Of a stretch of 64,000 nt of DNA, positions 53,970-62,308 are shown piece by piece. Positions within the stretch are counted from its first letter, which is position 1. Each line of letters starts with the position of its first letter. Source of the stretch: Deltaproteobacteria bacterium (GTDB taxonomy: Bacteria > Myxococcota_A > Polyangia > HGW-17). The stretch is taken from contig JAFGWM010000027.1 in the NCBI GenBank assembly GCA_016937155.1, positions 27,506 to 91,505 on the forward strand, given 5' to 3'. Under the pieces are notes generated by a model. The model was not told the origin of the DNA. It saw nothing but the letters and a program-made list of their open reading frames with translations, and ran no database searches. The translations under genes were made by a program, and so were the position numbers.

Positions 53970-54785
53970 CTACCTGGAGAGTCTTTTCTTCTTTCGGGAG
54001 CGAATCAGCCTTGAATTGGCTCTTCGTCTGCTTCGAACAACCTGCCACACTCTCGAAATTGAAGGCCTGTATCTTGCCCCCATGGACAGCACCCATCTTT
54101 TTCGGTAATTTTGTGGTTCAACAAGTGACGTTCTATGCTTTCTGTTTTTCTTTTCAAAACCACCGAAAACATGAATATGGAAATGGTCTCTGTGCTCCCT
54201 GTCAGCATCCGGTGTAAGTATTGCTGCAAAATAATGGCTTGCATCCAAATCACACGCCAGTTGCCTAAGAAGCCTTGCACCCCTTCTCTTTGTCGGTCCG
54301 GCACAAATTTTATCAGTACTTGTACCCCTTCGGTAATCAGATGTGACATCATAGGTTTTACCATCCCGTGTATGTATTCCATAGATATCTATTGCCAGAC
54401 CATATGAATGATGACTCAAACGGGATGTATTCTTTACAAAACGCCTTGAATAAACCTTTCCAACTGAGAGGCGGTCAATATCTCCATTAACTGAAAAAAT
54501 TGGACCCACACGATAAAGAGCCAGAGCCAGACGGCAGTCCATTACAGGGCGTGCTTTTTTTGACCCGTTCATCAACTGAATCTTACCGATTTTCCCCGAT
54601 GGAATAGTTACAGGGGTTTTTATGCCCTTATGCCATGGTCCTAATATGTATCCAACCCGCGCTCTCCTTAAATCACTGAGGCATTTCCGATCAGGATTTC
54701 TGGCAGTTTTTTTAGCACATTCACCTGAATTTATCTGCAATATTGAAAAAACTGAAAAAATAAAAAATATGTATAAACGCATCAT
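53970..54785 (-). CDS. Extensin-like LAS-type zinc peptidase, secreted
   Basis: A signal peptide (about 1-24) is followed by the extensin-like C-terminal domain of the LAS metallopeptidase group: CRLALALYR, SHHSYGLAIDIYG (His126, Asp133) and HRDHFHIHV (His203). These give the usual His, Asp, His zinc site of VanX/MepA/Hedgehog-type folds. It probably cleaves cell-wall peptides in the periplasm. The C-terminal 60 residues are highly basic (RRRANSRLIRSRKKKRLSR) and may bind the wall or an acidic polymer. Tandem ATGs at the start; no clear ribosome site. Confidence 0.85.
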   Translation of the reverse strand: MMRLYIFFIFSVFSILQINSGECAKKTARNPDRKCLSDLRRARVGYILGPWHKGIKTPVTIPSGKIGKIQLMNGSKKARPVMDCRLALALYRVGPIFSVNGDIDRLSVGKVYSRRFVKNTSRLSHHSYGLAIDIYGIHTRDGKTYDVTSDYRRGTSTDKICAGPTKRRGARLLRQLACDLDASHYFAAILTPDADREHRDHFHIHVFGGFEKKNRKHRTSLVEPQNYRKRWVLSMGARYRPSISRVWQVVRSRRRANSRLIRSRKKKRLSR

Positions 54786-54900
54786 TACCGGATATATACG
54801 TCATCTGACTCTATTCATTCAAGCTGAATAAATATTTATCTGGTAAAATCATTCCAATATCAGTTAAACTGACTCTGATAACAAGGGAGATATCAGAGTT

Positions 54901-57162
54901 ATGCGTATTGATTTTTTAAAGTTTTTCATTATTTTCCTCATTCCGTTTTCCTGTTCTCAAAGCGATAAAAAAAACTGCCCGGAGAATTCCGCGCAAGTTA
55001 AACAAGCCAAAACAGTTAAGGCCAAAACTCCTGAGAAATTACCCCAACCCCGGAAGTACAGTAAAATTTCTTATCCGTCACCTGAGGCAATCAGAGAAAT
55101 TCCATCAGGGGAAGGACAGTGGCCATGGAATGATCTGGACAAGCTTGATGTGAATACTCTCAAAAACAGAGGGTTTGAATTACTTCCAGAAAAAATCTGG
55201 AAAAAGGGTAAAGGTCTTGCCAAAGCCGCTGTGGGTCTTCCGGGATGCAGTGGGAGTTTTATTTCTCCTGATGGCCTTATTATAACCAACCATCATTGTG
55301 CATTTGGAATGATTCAGAAAAACTCCACTGCTGATAATAATATTCTGGAAAAAGGTTTTTCAGCTGCTTCCCGAAAAGATGAACTGGACGGAAAGGGTAT
55401 GAAAATATGGGTTTTTGGCCCGCAAAAGGATGTCACTAAAACCATACGGGAAAATCTGGATTCAATAAAATCTGATTATAAGAGAGGACTTGAAATAGAA
55501 AAACGAATCAGCAAAATCCTGGCGGAATGTGAAAAAGATGGTGTCCATAGATGCTCTGTCAGCCGGGAAAACAGCGGTCTCAGATACCTCCTGCTAAAAA
55601 ACTTCCTTATTCGTGATGTTCGACTAGTTGCTGCACCTCCAAAAAGTATCGGAGAATACGGCGGAGAAGTAGATAACTGGCAGTGGCCACGACACACTCT
55701 GGATTTTTCAGTAATGCGAGCTTATGTTTCCCCTGACGGGAAAGGAAAATCCTATGATAAGAACAATGTACCATTTAAACCTGAAGTGTTTTTTAAGATA
55801 AGCACAAAAGGTTTGAAAACCGGTGATGCTGTCATGGTACTGGGAACTCCATATCACACAAACAGATACGCAACATCCTATGAAATAGCCAGAGCGTTGA
55901 ATGAATACTATCCTTTCAGAGTGAAACTGTTTGAAGACTGGATACTTACTCTGGAGAAAAATTCCAGAGATCCTTCGTCAAAGTTGTTGTCTTCCACATG
56001 GATAAAAAGACTGAATAACGGGCTGACAAATTCGAAAGGTATGATTCGCGGGATAGAACGGAACAACCTTATCATGAACAAAAAACGTCAGGAGAAAGAC
56101 TGGAAAAAATGGGTTGCAGGTAAAAATAATAAAAGATGGACAGATTCTTACGATAACTTATTAAAATATTTGATGAATGACACTGCGACCTGGAAGTCGG
56201 ACATGATTCTCTCATATATGTTCAGGGGACTTTCCCTTTACCGGATTGCCATGACTGCCATTATTGCATCTGAAGAGTTGCCCAAAAAGGATCAGGACAG
56301 ACTCAGAGGATATCAGAAGCGGGATCACAACTCTGTTATTTCAAGCCTTAAAATGGAACTGAAAAATTTTAATCCCGAAGTTGAAATTCAGGTATTCGGC
56401 ATGTTTTTAAGATATCTAAAGGCTTCTAAACAGGATCTGGATCCTTTATGGAAGCAACTGAATATAAACAAACTTGAAAACCTTTATAAAACTACAAAAC
56501 TTAATAATCCCAAGGCACTAGAGAATATATTCAAGGGCGATTATCTTAAGCAATTTTCAAGTGATCCGTATATAAAACTCGTGGATTTAATGAAATCGCC
56601 ATTCATGAACACCCTAAAAAGAAACCTTCAGAATAAAGGAGCAATGCAGAATCTGAGAGTACCTTATCTGGAAAGCCTGATATCCTTTTTAGGGCAAAAA
56701 TTTTACCCGGATGCAAATGCCAGTCCAAGAATCAGTTTTGCCCATGTTGCCCCTTATTATCCACAACAGGGAGAACTTCATACACCCTTCACAACTATCA
56801 CCGGTATGATTGCTAAGAAAACCGGCAAATGGCCTTTTGTTCTACCTGAGGGTTTCATAGACATGCATTCCAAAACGCATTTATCCAGCAGATTTTCTGA
56901 TAAAACACTCAAAGATATTCCAGCATGTTTCCTTTCCAATGCGGACACCACAGGAGGAAACAGTGGCAGTGCAGTACTTAACAGCAAAGGAGAACTTGTC
57001 GGGTTAAACTTTGATAGAGTATTCAGCAATATTGCAGGAGACTATGGATACAATAAGGATGTCAGCAGAAACGTTATGACAGATATTCGTGCAGTCCTGT
57101 GGTATATGGAGAACATGCTAAAGAGCAATATCCTGCATGAAACTGTCTTTTCGAAAATCTAG
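54901..57162 (+). CDS. S46-family dipeptidyl peptidase, lipoprotein
   Basis: The 753-residue protein has a lipoprotein signal ending IPFSC (lipid Cys 18) and a Lys-rich linker. The S46 peptidase has the His region IITNHHCAFG (His132), WQWPRHTLDFSVMRAY, and the serine region TGGNSGSAVLNSKGELVGLN with Ser688. In this family the residue 18 positions after the Ser sets specificity: Gly in DPP7, Arg in DPP11. Here it is Arg706, which predicts cleavage after acidic residues, DPP11-like. It would release dipeptides from peptides at the cell surface. Known members are periplasmic or surface enzymes of Bacteroidetes and Proteobacteria. Confidence 0.92.
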   Translation: MRIDFLKFFIIFLIPFSCSQSDKKNCPENSAQVKQAKTVKAKTPEKLPQPRKYSKISYPSPEAIREIPSGEGQWPWNDLDKLDVNTLKNRGFELLPEKIWKKGKGLAKAAVGLPGCSGSFISPDGLIITNHHCAFGMIQKNSTADNNILEKGFSAASRKDELDGKGMKIWVFGPQKDVTKTIRENLDSIKSDYKRGLEIEKRISKILAECEKDGVHRCSVSRENSGLRYLLLKNFLIRDVRLVAAPPKSIGEYGGEVDNWQWPRHTLDFSVMRAYVSPDGKGKSYDKNNVPFKPEVFFKISTKGLKTGDAVMVLGTPYHTNRYATSYEIARALNEYYPFRVKLFEDWILTLEKNSRDPSSKLLSSTWIKRLNNGLTNSKGMIRGIERNNLIMNKKRQEKDWKKWVAGKNNKRWTDSYDNLLKYLMNDTATWKSDMILSYMFRGLSLYRIAMTAIIASEELPKKDQDRLRGYQKRDHNSVISSLKMELKNFNPEVEIQVFGMFLRYLKASKQDLDPLWKQLNINKLENLYKTTKLNNPKALENIFKGDYLKQFSSDPYIKLVDLMKSPFMNTLKRNLQNKGAMQNLRVPYLESLISFLGQKFYPDANASPRISFAHVAPYYPQQGELHTPFTTITGMIAKKTGKWPFVLPEGFIDMHSKTHLSSRFSDKTLKDIPACFLSNADTTGGNSGSAVLNSKGELVGLNFDRVFSNIAGDYGYNKDVSRNVMTDIRAVLWYMENMLKSNILHETVFSKI

Positions 57163-60149
57163 CTGCCGGTTTTTAAATTTCTGTAAAGTACATCAAGTAA
57201 ATTCGAGGATTTAACAGGTTTTGAGATATAATCATCCATGCCGGCCTGAAGAAACCGCTCCCTGTCCCCAACAACTGCATGTGCAGTAAGAGCAATAATA
57301 AGTGGCTGCTGTACATCCATATTTCTTATAATACCGGTTGCCCTGATTCCATCCATTTCAGGCATTTGAATATCCATCAGGATCAACTTAATCTGAGGAT
57401 TTTTCCTGAATATTTCCACAGCTTCGTTACCATCAAATGCTGTATATACTTTAAGACCTTTTCTCTTTAAAAGAATTTCAGCATACCGGCTGTTTACAAT
57501 GTTGTCTTCTGCTATTAGAACACTAACTCCTTCAAAATTATATAATTCTTCATTTTCATTACTATTATCAGTTTTCCTGGATAATGGAGCGGGCAAATCC
57601 ATGTTAAAAACTAGATTTACAGTAGTACCTTCTCCTGGAGAAGACTCAATATTTATGTCACCGCCCATTGCAGACATAAGCCTTTTACAAATACTGAGGC
57701 CTAGTCCTGTTCCCCCGTATTTTCTGGAATATGAACTGTCTACCTGAGTAAAACTTTCAAAAATGGATTCAATTTTGCTCTGCTCAATACCAATTCCGGA
57801 ATCCTTTACGGATACTTTCAGTACAGCGCTTTTTTCTGAAACAGATATGTCTGTACTTATCAGTACAGTTCCGTTTTCAGTAAATTTAATGCTGTTTCCT
57901 ATAATATTTACCAGAACCTGACGAACTCTCACGGGATCCCCGGATACACTTGAATTATTATGTCCTGAGAATTTGACTTTTATATCAATTCCCTTCTTGA
58001 CAGCTGAATTTTCCAGGATCTTTATTACCTTGCCAAGTTCCTTCATGAAATCAAACGGAATAGAGTATATTTCCATTCTGCCTGCTTCGATCTTACTGAA
58101 GTCAAGAATATCATTAATTATTCTCAAAAGAGAATCCGCACTGTCTTCAATAATATCAAGATATGAACTCAATTCACCTGCAAAACTGTATTTTCTTGAG
58201 AGTTCAGTCATTCCCACAATACCGTTAAGAGGTGTTCTCAGTTCATGACTTACATTCGCCAAAAACTCTCCTTTTGCCTTGTTTGCTGCTTCTGCGGCAT
58301 CCCTTGCAACCTTTAGTTCATCAATGACGATTCTTCTATGAAGAGCAATTGTTGCCTGATACATGAATGTTTCTATAATATCAACACCTGTTGTTGATAT
58401 TTCTGAAACAGGAACCAGAAAGAGCGCTCCGAAAAAATTTCCGTTTTTAATAAGACCAATTGCATAACCTTTTTCTGGAAATTGTGAACTCAGAGACTCA
58501 CTCCACTGAGAATCTTTTATTAAATCAGTTCTGATTTCAATAAGATGTCCATTTCCAAGTTTATTCAGCATTTCTGTATCAAGTTGATATTCTTTACTTA
58601 TATCTGCACTGAAATTTTCTGGGAAAACCCCTCCATAATCTTCAACAGTGAATGAATCTCCAGAAATTCTTCCAATAAGAATAAGAGATGACTGAAGGTA
58701 ATTCGATAGACTCGAAATCACATACCTGTAAATCTGACTGTTTGTATCCAGCTCCAGAAATTTTAATGCGCTACCTGTTATAAATTCCAGATTTGCATTG
58801 CTTCTTATCTGGATAAGACTCTGTGCAATATTCTCCCGCTCCAGACTAATTTTTTCTGTATTATCCCTGAATACACCTTCAATGCCAGCTATTTTACCAT
58901 TCTGATACCAGTATGAACTTGAGGTTTCACCATATATTTTCCCCCCCTGACTGTCCTTCATTATCAGCGGATAATTTGTAATTCTGCCTTTTTTATTGAG
59001 TTCAGAGAGAAAAACTTCTCTTTCAGAGGGATCAAAGTAAAAATCCCTTGAAAGATTTTTACCGATAATATCATCCATTGATTCATATTTAAATATTTTA
59101 AGAGCACTTGGAGATGCCAGAACAAGATTACCTTCCATATCTGTCTGGTAAAGTACATCCTGCATATTATTAAATATTTTAAAATACTTTTCTTTCTCTG
59201 TTTCCAGTTCTTTTCTCGCCTGATATAAATCAGAAATATCCAGAATTGTTGAAAGAATATGCTTTATACCCCTGTACTGAATAAGCTCCCCGAAATAGAT
59301 ACAGTGCTTTATTTCGCCTTTTTTTGTATAAAAATCTGTCTCCATTCCCTTAACTCTGCCGGCCACTTCAAGTTCATTTCGGATGGTTGAATGGACTTCA
59401 GGATTTGTGAAAAAAGAAATATCAAATACTGAGGAATTCAGAAGTTCATCTCGGGAATATCCGGTAACAGATTCATATGAATTGTTGAGTTCAATATATC
59501 GACCAGTTTCAAATTCAGTCAGCCCCATCATCACTGGAGCATTCCTAAAACTCTTGGAAAAAATTTCTTCTGCCAGTTTCTCCCTCGTCACATCAAGCAG
59601 AACACCCAAAACCCTTTTCCCTGACTCCGGAGTATCAATAACAACACTGTATACGAGAGCAGGAATCTCTTTCCCGTCACTACCCATAAGAAGATATTCC
59701 TCAGGGGGGTAAATACCTTCGGCAGCTTCATACAGCCTCTTTTCAAACATGGGAACCTGAGCAGGAATAAGCATCGATCTGATATTTAGCTCTTTGGAAT
59801 TACCTCGAACCGATGGTTGGGGAATCAGTTCAGTTGCTCTTCTGTTGAAAAACAGAAGATTCCCATCAAGATCACATTCAAAAACCACAAGAGGAAGATT
59901 ATGAATAAGATTTTCAAGAGTTTTTAATCTGGAAAAATCCAGTTTGCTGAATGCCTCTGAAATTTTATCAGGGGGCTCAAGAATAGTAACTGTCAGTTTT
60001 TGAACATCCTTATCCGTCGGAAAAACAGAAAGAGTAACAACTTTTTTCATCAGATACTTCGCATCTGGTACAATCCTCACATGGTTCCGAATCACATCGG
60101 GATTCCTTAATAAAATGCTCAAGATTTGCACTGGAAAGAGTTTTTTCAA
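57159..60149 (-). CDS. Hybrid PAS/GAF sensor histidine kinase with receiver domain
   Basis: Reading order: three to four PAS domains (for example LPLVVFECDLDGNLLFFNRR, FNNMQDVLYQTDMEGNLVLA), a GAF-like region (about 450-600), HisKA with FLANVSHELRTPLNG (His635), HATPase (NIIGNSIKFTENGTV, DSGIGIEQSKIESIFESF, GTGLGLSICKRLMSAMGG), and a receiver domain with MDIQMPEMDG (Asp926) and YISKPVK. No transmembrane segment is obvious, so it is probably cytoplasmic. The frame opens at TTG 60149 without a ribosome site. A 55-codon frame from ATG 60177 probably encodes the true N-terminus and joins after a one-base shift near 60012. No separate output regulator is adjacent. Confidence 0.85.
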   Translation of the reverse strand: MKKLFPVQILSILLRNPDVIRNHVRIVPDAKYLMKKVVTLSVFPTDKDVQKLTVTILEPPDKISEAFSKLDFSRLKTLENLIHNLPLVVFECDLDGNLLFFNRRATELIPQPSVRGNSKELNIRSMLIPAQVPMFEKRLYEAAEGIYPPEEYLLMGSDGKEIPALVYSVVIDTPESGKRVLGVLLDVTREKLAEEIFSKSFRNAPVMMGLTEFETGRYIELNNSYESVTGYSRDELLNSSVFDISFFTNPEVHSTIRNELEVAGRVKGMETDFYTKKGEIKHCIYFGELIQYRGIKHILSTILDISDLYQARKELETEKEKYFKIFNNMQDVLYQTDMEGNLVLASPSALKIFKYESMDDIIGKNLSRDFYFDPSEREVFLSELNKKGRITNYPLIMKDSQGGKIYGETSSSYWYQNGKIAGIEGVFRDNTEKISLERENIAQSLIQIRSNANLEFITGSALKFLELDTNSQIYRYVISSLSNYLQSSLILIGRISGDSFTVEDYGGVFPENFSADISKEYQLDTEMLNKLGNGHLIEIRTDLIKDSQWSESLSSQFPEKGYAIGLIKNGNFFGALFLVPVSEISTTGVDIIETFMYQATIALHRRIVIDELKVARDAAEAANKAKGEFLANVSHELRTPLNGIVGMTELSRKYSFAGELSSYLDIIEDSADSLLRIINDILDFSKIEAGRMEIYSIPFDFMKELGKVIKILENSAVKKGIDIKVKFSGHNNSSVSGDPVRVRQVLVNIIGNSIKFTENGTVLISTDISVSEKSAVLKVSVKDSGIGIEQSKIESIFESFTQVDSSYSRKYGGTGLGLSICKRLMSAMGGDINIESSPGEGTTVNLVFNMDLPAPLSRKTDNSNENEELYNFEGVSVLIAEDNIVNSRYAEILLKRKGLKVYTAFDGNEAVEIFRKNPQIKLILMDIQMPEMDGIRATGIIRNMDVQQPLIIALTAHAVVGDRERFLQAGMDDYISKPVKSSNLLDVLYRNLKTGS

Positions 60150-60177
60150 GTATGGTTTTGAGGAAAGAGCTGTTCAT
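60010..60177 (-). CDS. Displaced N-terminus of the hybrid histidine kinase (frameshift)
   Basis: From ATG 60177, with GGAG 8 bases upstream, 55 codons give a helical start and a Cys-rich segment CDSEPCEDCTRCEVSDEKSC ending CFSDG, then TAA at 60012-60010. If one T is dropped from GGATAAGG, the reading continues DGKDVQKLTVTILEPPD, which merges into the kinase frame. This looks more natural than the TTG-started reading, MKKLFPVQ. Either a mutation or sequencing error added a base, or a +1 programmed shift joins the frames. The Cys cluster could bind a metal or iron-sulfur centre. Confidence 0.6.
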   Translation of the reverse strand: MNSSFLKTILEKTLSSANLEHFIKESRCDSEPCEDCTRCEVSDEKSCYSFCFSDG

Positions 60178-60293
60178 TGTAAAACTCCGACGGGTGTCTG
60201 TAACACAAAATTAATCTGGTATTGTCCTTCATGAAATTCGCCTATAATATAACATCTATCCAGTCGAATTTACAAACAACAATTGAAATAATT

Positions 60294-60701
60294 TTATTTT
60301 TCAGTGAGTAAAGAAATTGCATCATCCATAATGATATTAAGAAGAGATTCATCAGCTAGAGTACATTTAAATTCACGACATGTCCTGGGTCTGTAATTAT
60401 ATATCCTGCAGTAACTTTTTCCGTCTTTTTTTATAAGGAAAACACAGCCTTTGTCATCCGGATGTATCATAAAGACTTGATTATCTTTTCTTTTTTCCTC
60501 GACAAGCTGTTCCATGGTCTTATCGCGCAATTCATTGAGACCCACCATAACACCTACGTTCCCCCCCATTTTCCTGATAAAATCTACTTCATCATCATGA
60601 AGTAGAATCTTTCTGTAATGCCTGCAGCATTGTCCGCATTGACGACATTCCTGAAAAAGCGTATTCATTTCCCCGGGGGAAACATGAAATTTCTGCATCA
60701 T
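60294..60701 (-). CDS. YkgJ-family cysteine-cluster protein
   Basis: The 135-residue protein has the CxxCxxCC cluster CRQCGQCCRHYRKI (19-26 core) and a second Cys group SYCRIYNYRPRTCREFKC, the pattern of YkgJ-type zinc/iron-chelating proteins. Function of the family is not settled; a metal-binding role is assumed. GGAGG precedes tandem ATGs, and the second gives better spacing. It is the last gene of the unit with the histone-deacetylase-family gene, 10 bases after its stop. Confidence 0.85.
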   Translation of the reverse strand: MMQKFHVSPGEMNTLFQECRQCGQCCRHYRKILLHDDEVDFIRKMGGNVGVMVGLNELRDKTMEQLVEEKRKDNQVFMIHPDDKGCVFLIKKDGKSYCRIYNYRPRTCREFKCTLADESLLNIIMDDAISLLTEK

Positions 60702-60711
60702 CAGCCTCCCT

Positions 60712-61749
60712 TCAAATACTCCAGTATCTGCTTATTTCAGGCCTTACCTCGTCTTCAAGAAACTTCTCAGCCCTCGGGCTGAAACCAAAGCCTTCCATTT
60801 CAGTTTCCGATGATGACAATGTATCCAGACTTGAAATAATACATTCCCTGAGGGAAAGAAGATTATATCCGCCCTCAAGAATATAAAGCATTGGAATCGG
60901 GCCATATTTTTTACCGAAACTTTTCAGAATAGAAATTATTCCCTGATAGCCGGAAGTTGTAAGCTTTAATTCACTGATGGAGTCATTTTCATGGCCATCA
61001 AATCCCATACTGATAATTACAAACTGTGGAAGAAACTGTTCAAAAATATTCTGAATCACTTTCCCCATTATGTACGTATATTCTGAATCTCCATAGCCTG
61101 CATATACAGGAATGTTCACGTTATACCCTATACCAACAGCGTTGCCAACTTCAGTTACACTACCTGTAAAGGGGAAAATATTTTTCTGATGAATTGAACA
61201 ATACAGAACCTGATTGGATTCATAAAAAATGTCCTGAGTTCCATTACCATGATGTGCATCTAGATCCAGTATAAGAATTTTATTCAGTCTATGATGCTCA
61301 ATCAGATGCTTTGCACACAATGCAGCGTTATTGAAAATACAAAAGCCCATTCCTCTCCCGGTTTCAGCATGGTGTCCCGGAGGTCTTATAAGTGAAAATG
61401 CATTATTACATTCCTCCCACATCAAACCTTCAACCAGTGCGAGACTTCCACTTGCTGCACAAAGCGCACTTTCAAGACTTTGAGGCATAAGATATGTATC
61501 CCTGTCATAACAGTATGGATTTTCTGCATACATGTACTTGTGTATTTGGTCAAGATAAGGTCTGGAGTGCACTCTTAATATAAAATATTCATCAATTTCA
61601 TAAGGTTCAAAAAACCTGTATCGATCCCTGAATAGGGTTTTCTGGTATTCTTCAAACCAGGAAATTCGCTGTGGATTTTCCGCTGAATCTGTCTCCACTT
61701 TATGCAGCAGAGTGTTTTTATGGAAAAAAATACCCGTGATATTACTCAT
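60712..61749 (-). CDS. Histone-deacetylase-family (AcuC-like) deacetylase
   Basis: The 345-residue protein has the class I/II HDAC landmarks: RPPGHHAETGRGMGFCIFNN (GHH 125-127), LDLDAHHGNGTQDIF with zinc ligands Asp164 and His166, SMGFDGHENDS with Asp251, and ILEGGYNL. It would remove acetyl from lysine side chains or from small acetylated amines (AcuC, polyamine deacetylases). It overlaps the GNAT gene by 8 bases and is followed by the YkgJ gene, so the unit pairs a possible acetyltransferase with a deacetylase. AGGTTCC is a weak ribosome site. Confidence 0.92.
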   Translation of the reverse strand: MSNITGIFFHKNTLLHKVETDSAENPQRISWFEEYQKTLFRDRYRFFEPYEIDEYFILRVHSRPYLDQIHKYMYAENPYCYDRDTYLMPQSLESALCAASGSLALVEGLMWEECNNAFSLIRPPGHHAETGRGMGFCIFNNAALCAKHLIEHHRLNKILILDLDAHHGNGTQDIFYESNQVLYCSIHQKNIFPFTGSVTEVGNAVGIGYNVNIPVYAGYGDSEYTYIMGKVIQNIFEQFLPQFVIISMGFDGHENDSISELKLTTSGYQGIISILKSFGKKYGPIPMLYILEGGYNLLSLRECIISSLDTLSSSETEMEGFGFSPRAEKFLEDEVRPEISRYWSI

Positions 61750-62305
61750 AATGGAACCTGTAAACTGCCAAAGAATTATAATTCTCTCTGCACAGCCTGT
61801 ATAACAGTCCTGTTCTGAGCTTATCCTTATCCTGATAATTCACACTATCAGCGCAGTCAAAACCGAGTTTGTTCAAACACTTCTGCTGGGGAAGATTATC
61901 GATATCTGTATACATTTCAACCGCTGTTATATTTAAATTACTGAAAAGTGAAATAATCAGAGACTTCTGTGCTTCAGTACCAAACCCCCTACTCCTGATA
62001 TTTTTATCACTTATAAGTACACTGATAGCTGCAACATCTCTGTTGTGATTTGTTACCCAGTATCTGATAACCCCCACAGGATCCGTTGTATCCTTCAGCA
62101 GAATTACATAAGTGTTTGACCGCTCGTTCCAGAAATAATCAGATGAGAACCGCTGTTCAAACTCATTTATTGAAACTTTTTCGGTACTCAGATATTCCCC
62201 CTTGATCTCTTCACTGGTATGGCAGGTATATAGATAGTCCTTATATGAAATATCCGGTTTCCTGAGGATCAGTCTTCTCGAAAATATCTGAGTCTGTTTA
62301 AACAT
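61742..62305 (-). CDS. GNAT-family (RimJ/RimL-like) N-acetyltransferase
   Basis: The 187-residue protein has a GNAT fold with the acetyl-CoA loop IRSRGFGTEAQKSLI (Q/RxxGxG/A type) and C-terminal NLPQQKCLNKLGFDCAD, typical of RimJ/RimL-type acetyltransferases acting on protein N-termini or other amines. AGGAACTG supports the ATG, three bases after the chemoreceptor stop. Its stop lies inside the start of the deacetylase-family gene. Substrate unknown; coupling to the deacetylase suggests a reversible modification. Confidence 0.88.
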   Translation of the reverse strand: MFKQTQIFSRRLILRKPDISYKDYLYTCHTSEEIKGEYLSTEKVSINEFEQRFSSDYFWNERSNTYVILLKDTTDPVGVIRYWVTNHNRDVAAISVLISDKNIRSRGFGTEAQKSLIISLFSNLNITAVEMYTDIDNLPQQKCLNKLGFDCADSVNYQDKDKLRTGLLYRLCRENYNSLAVYRFHYE

Positions 62306-62308
62306 TTT

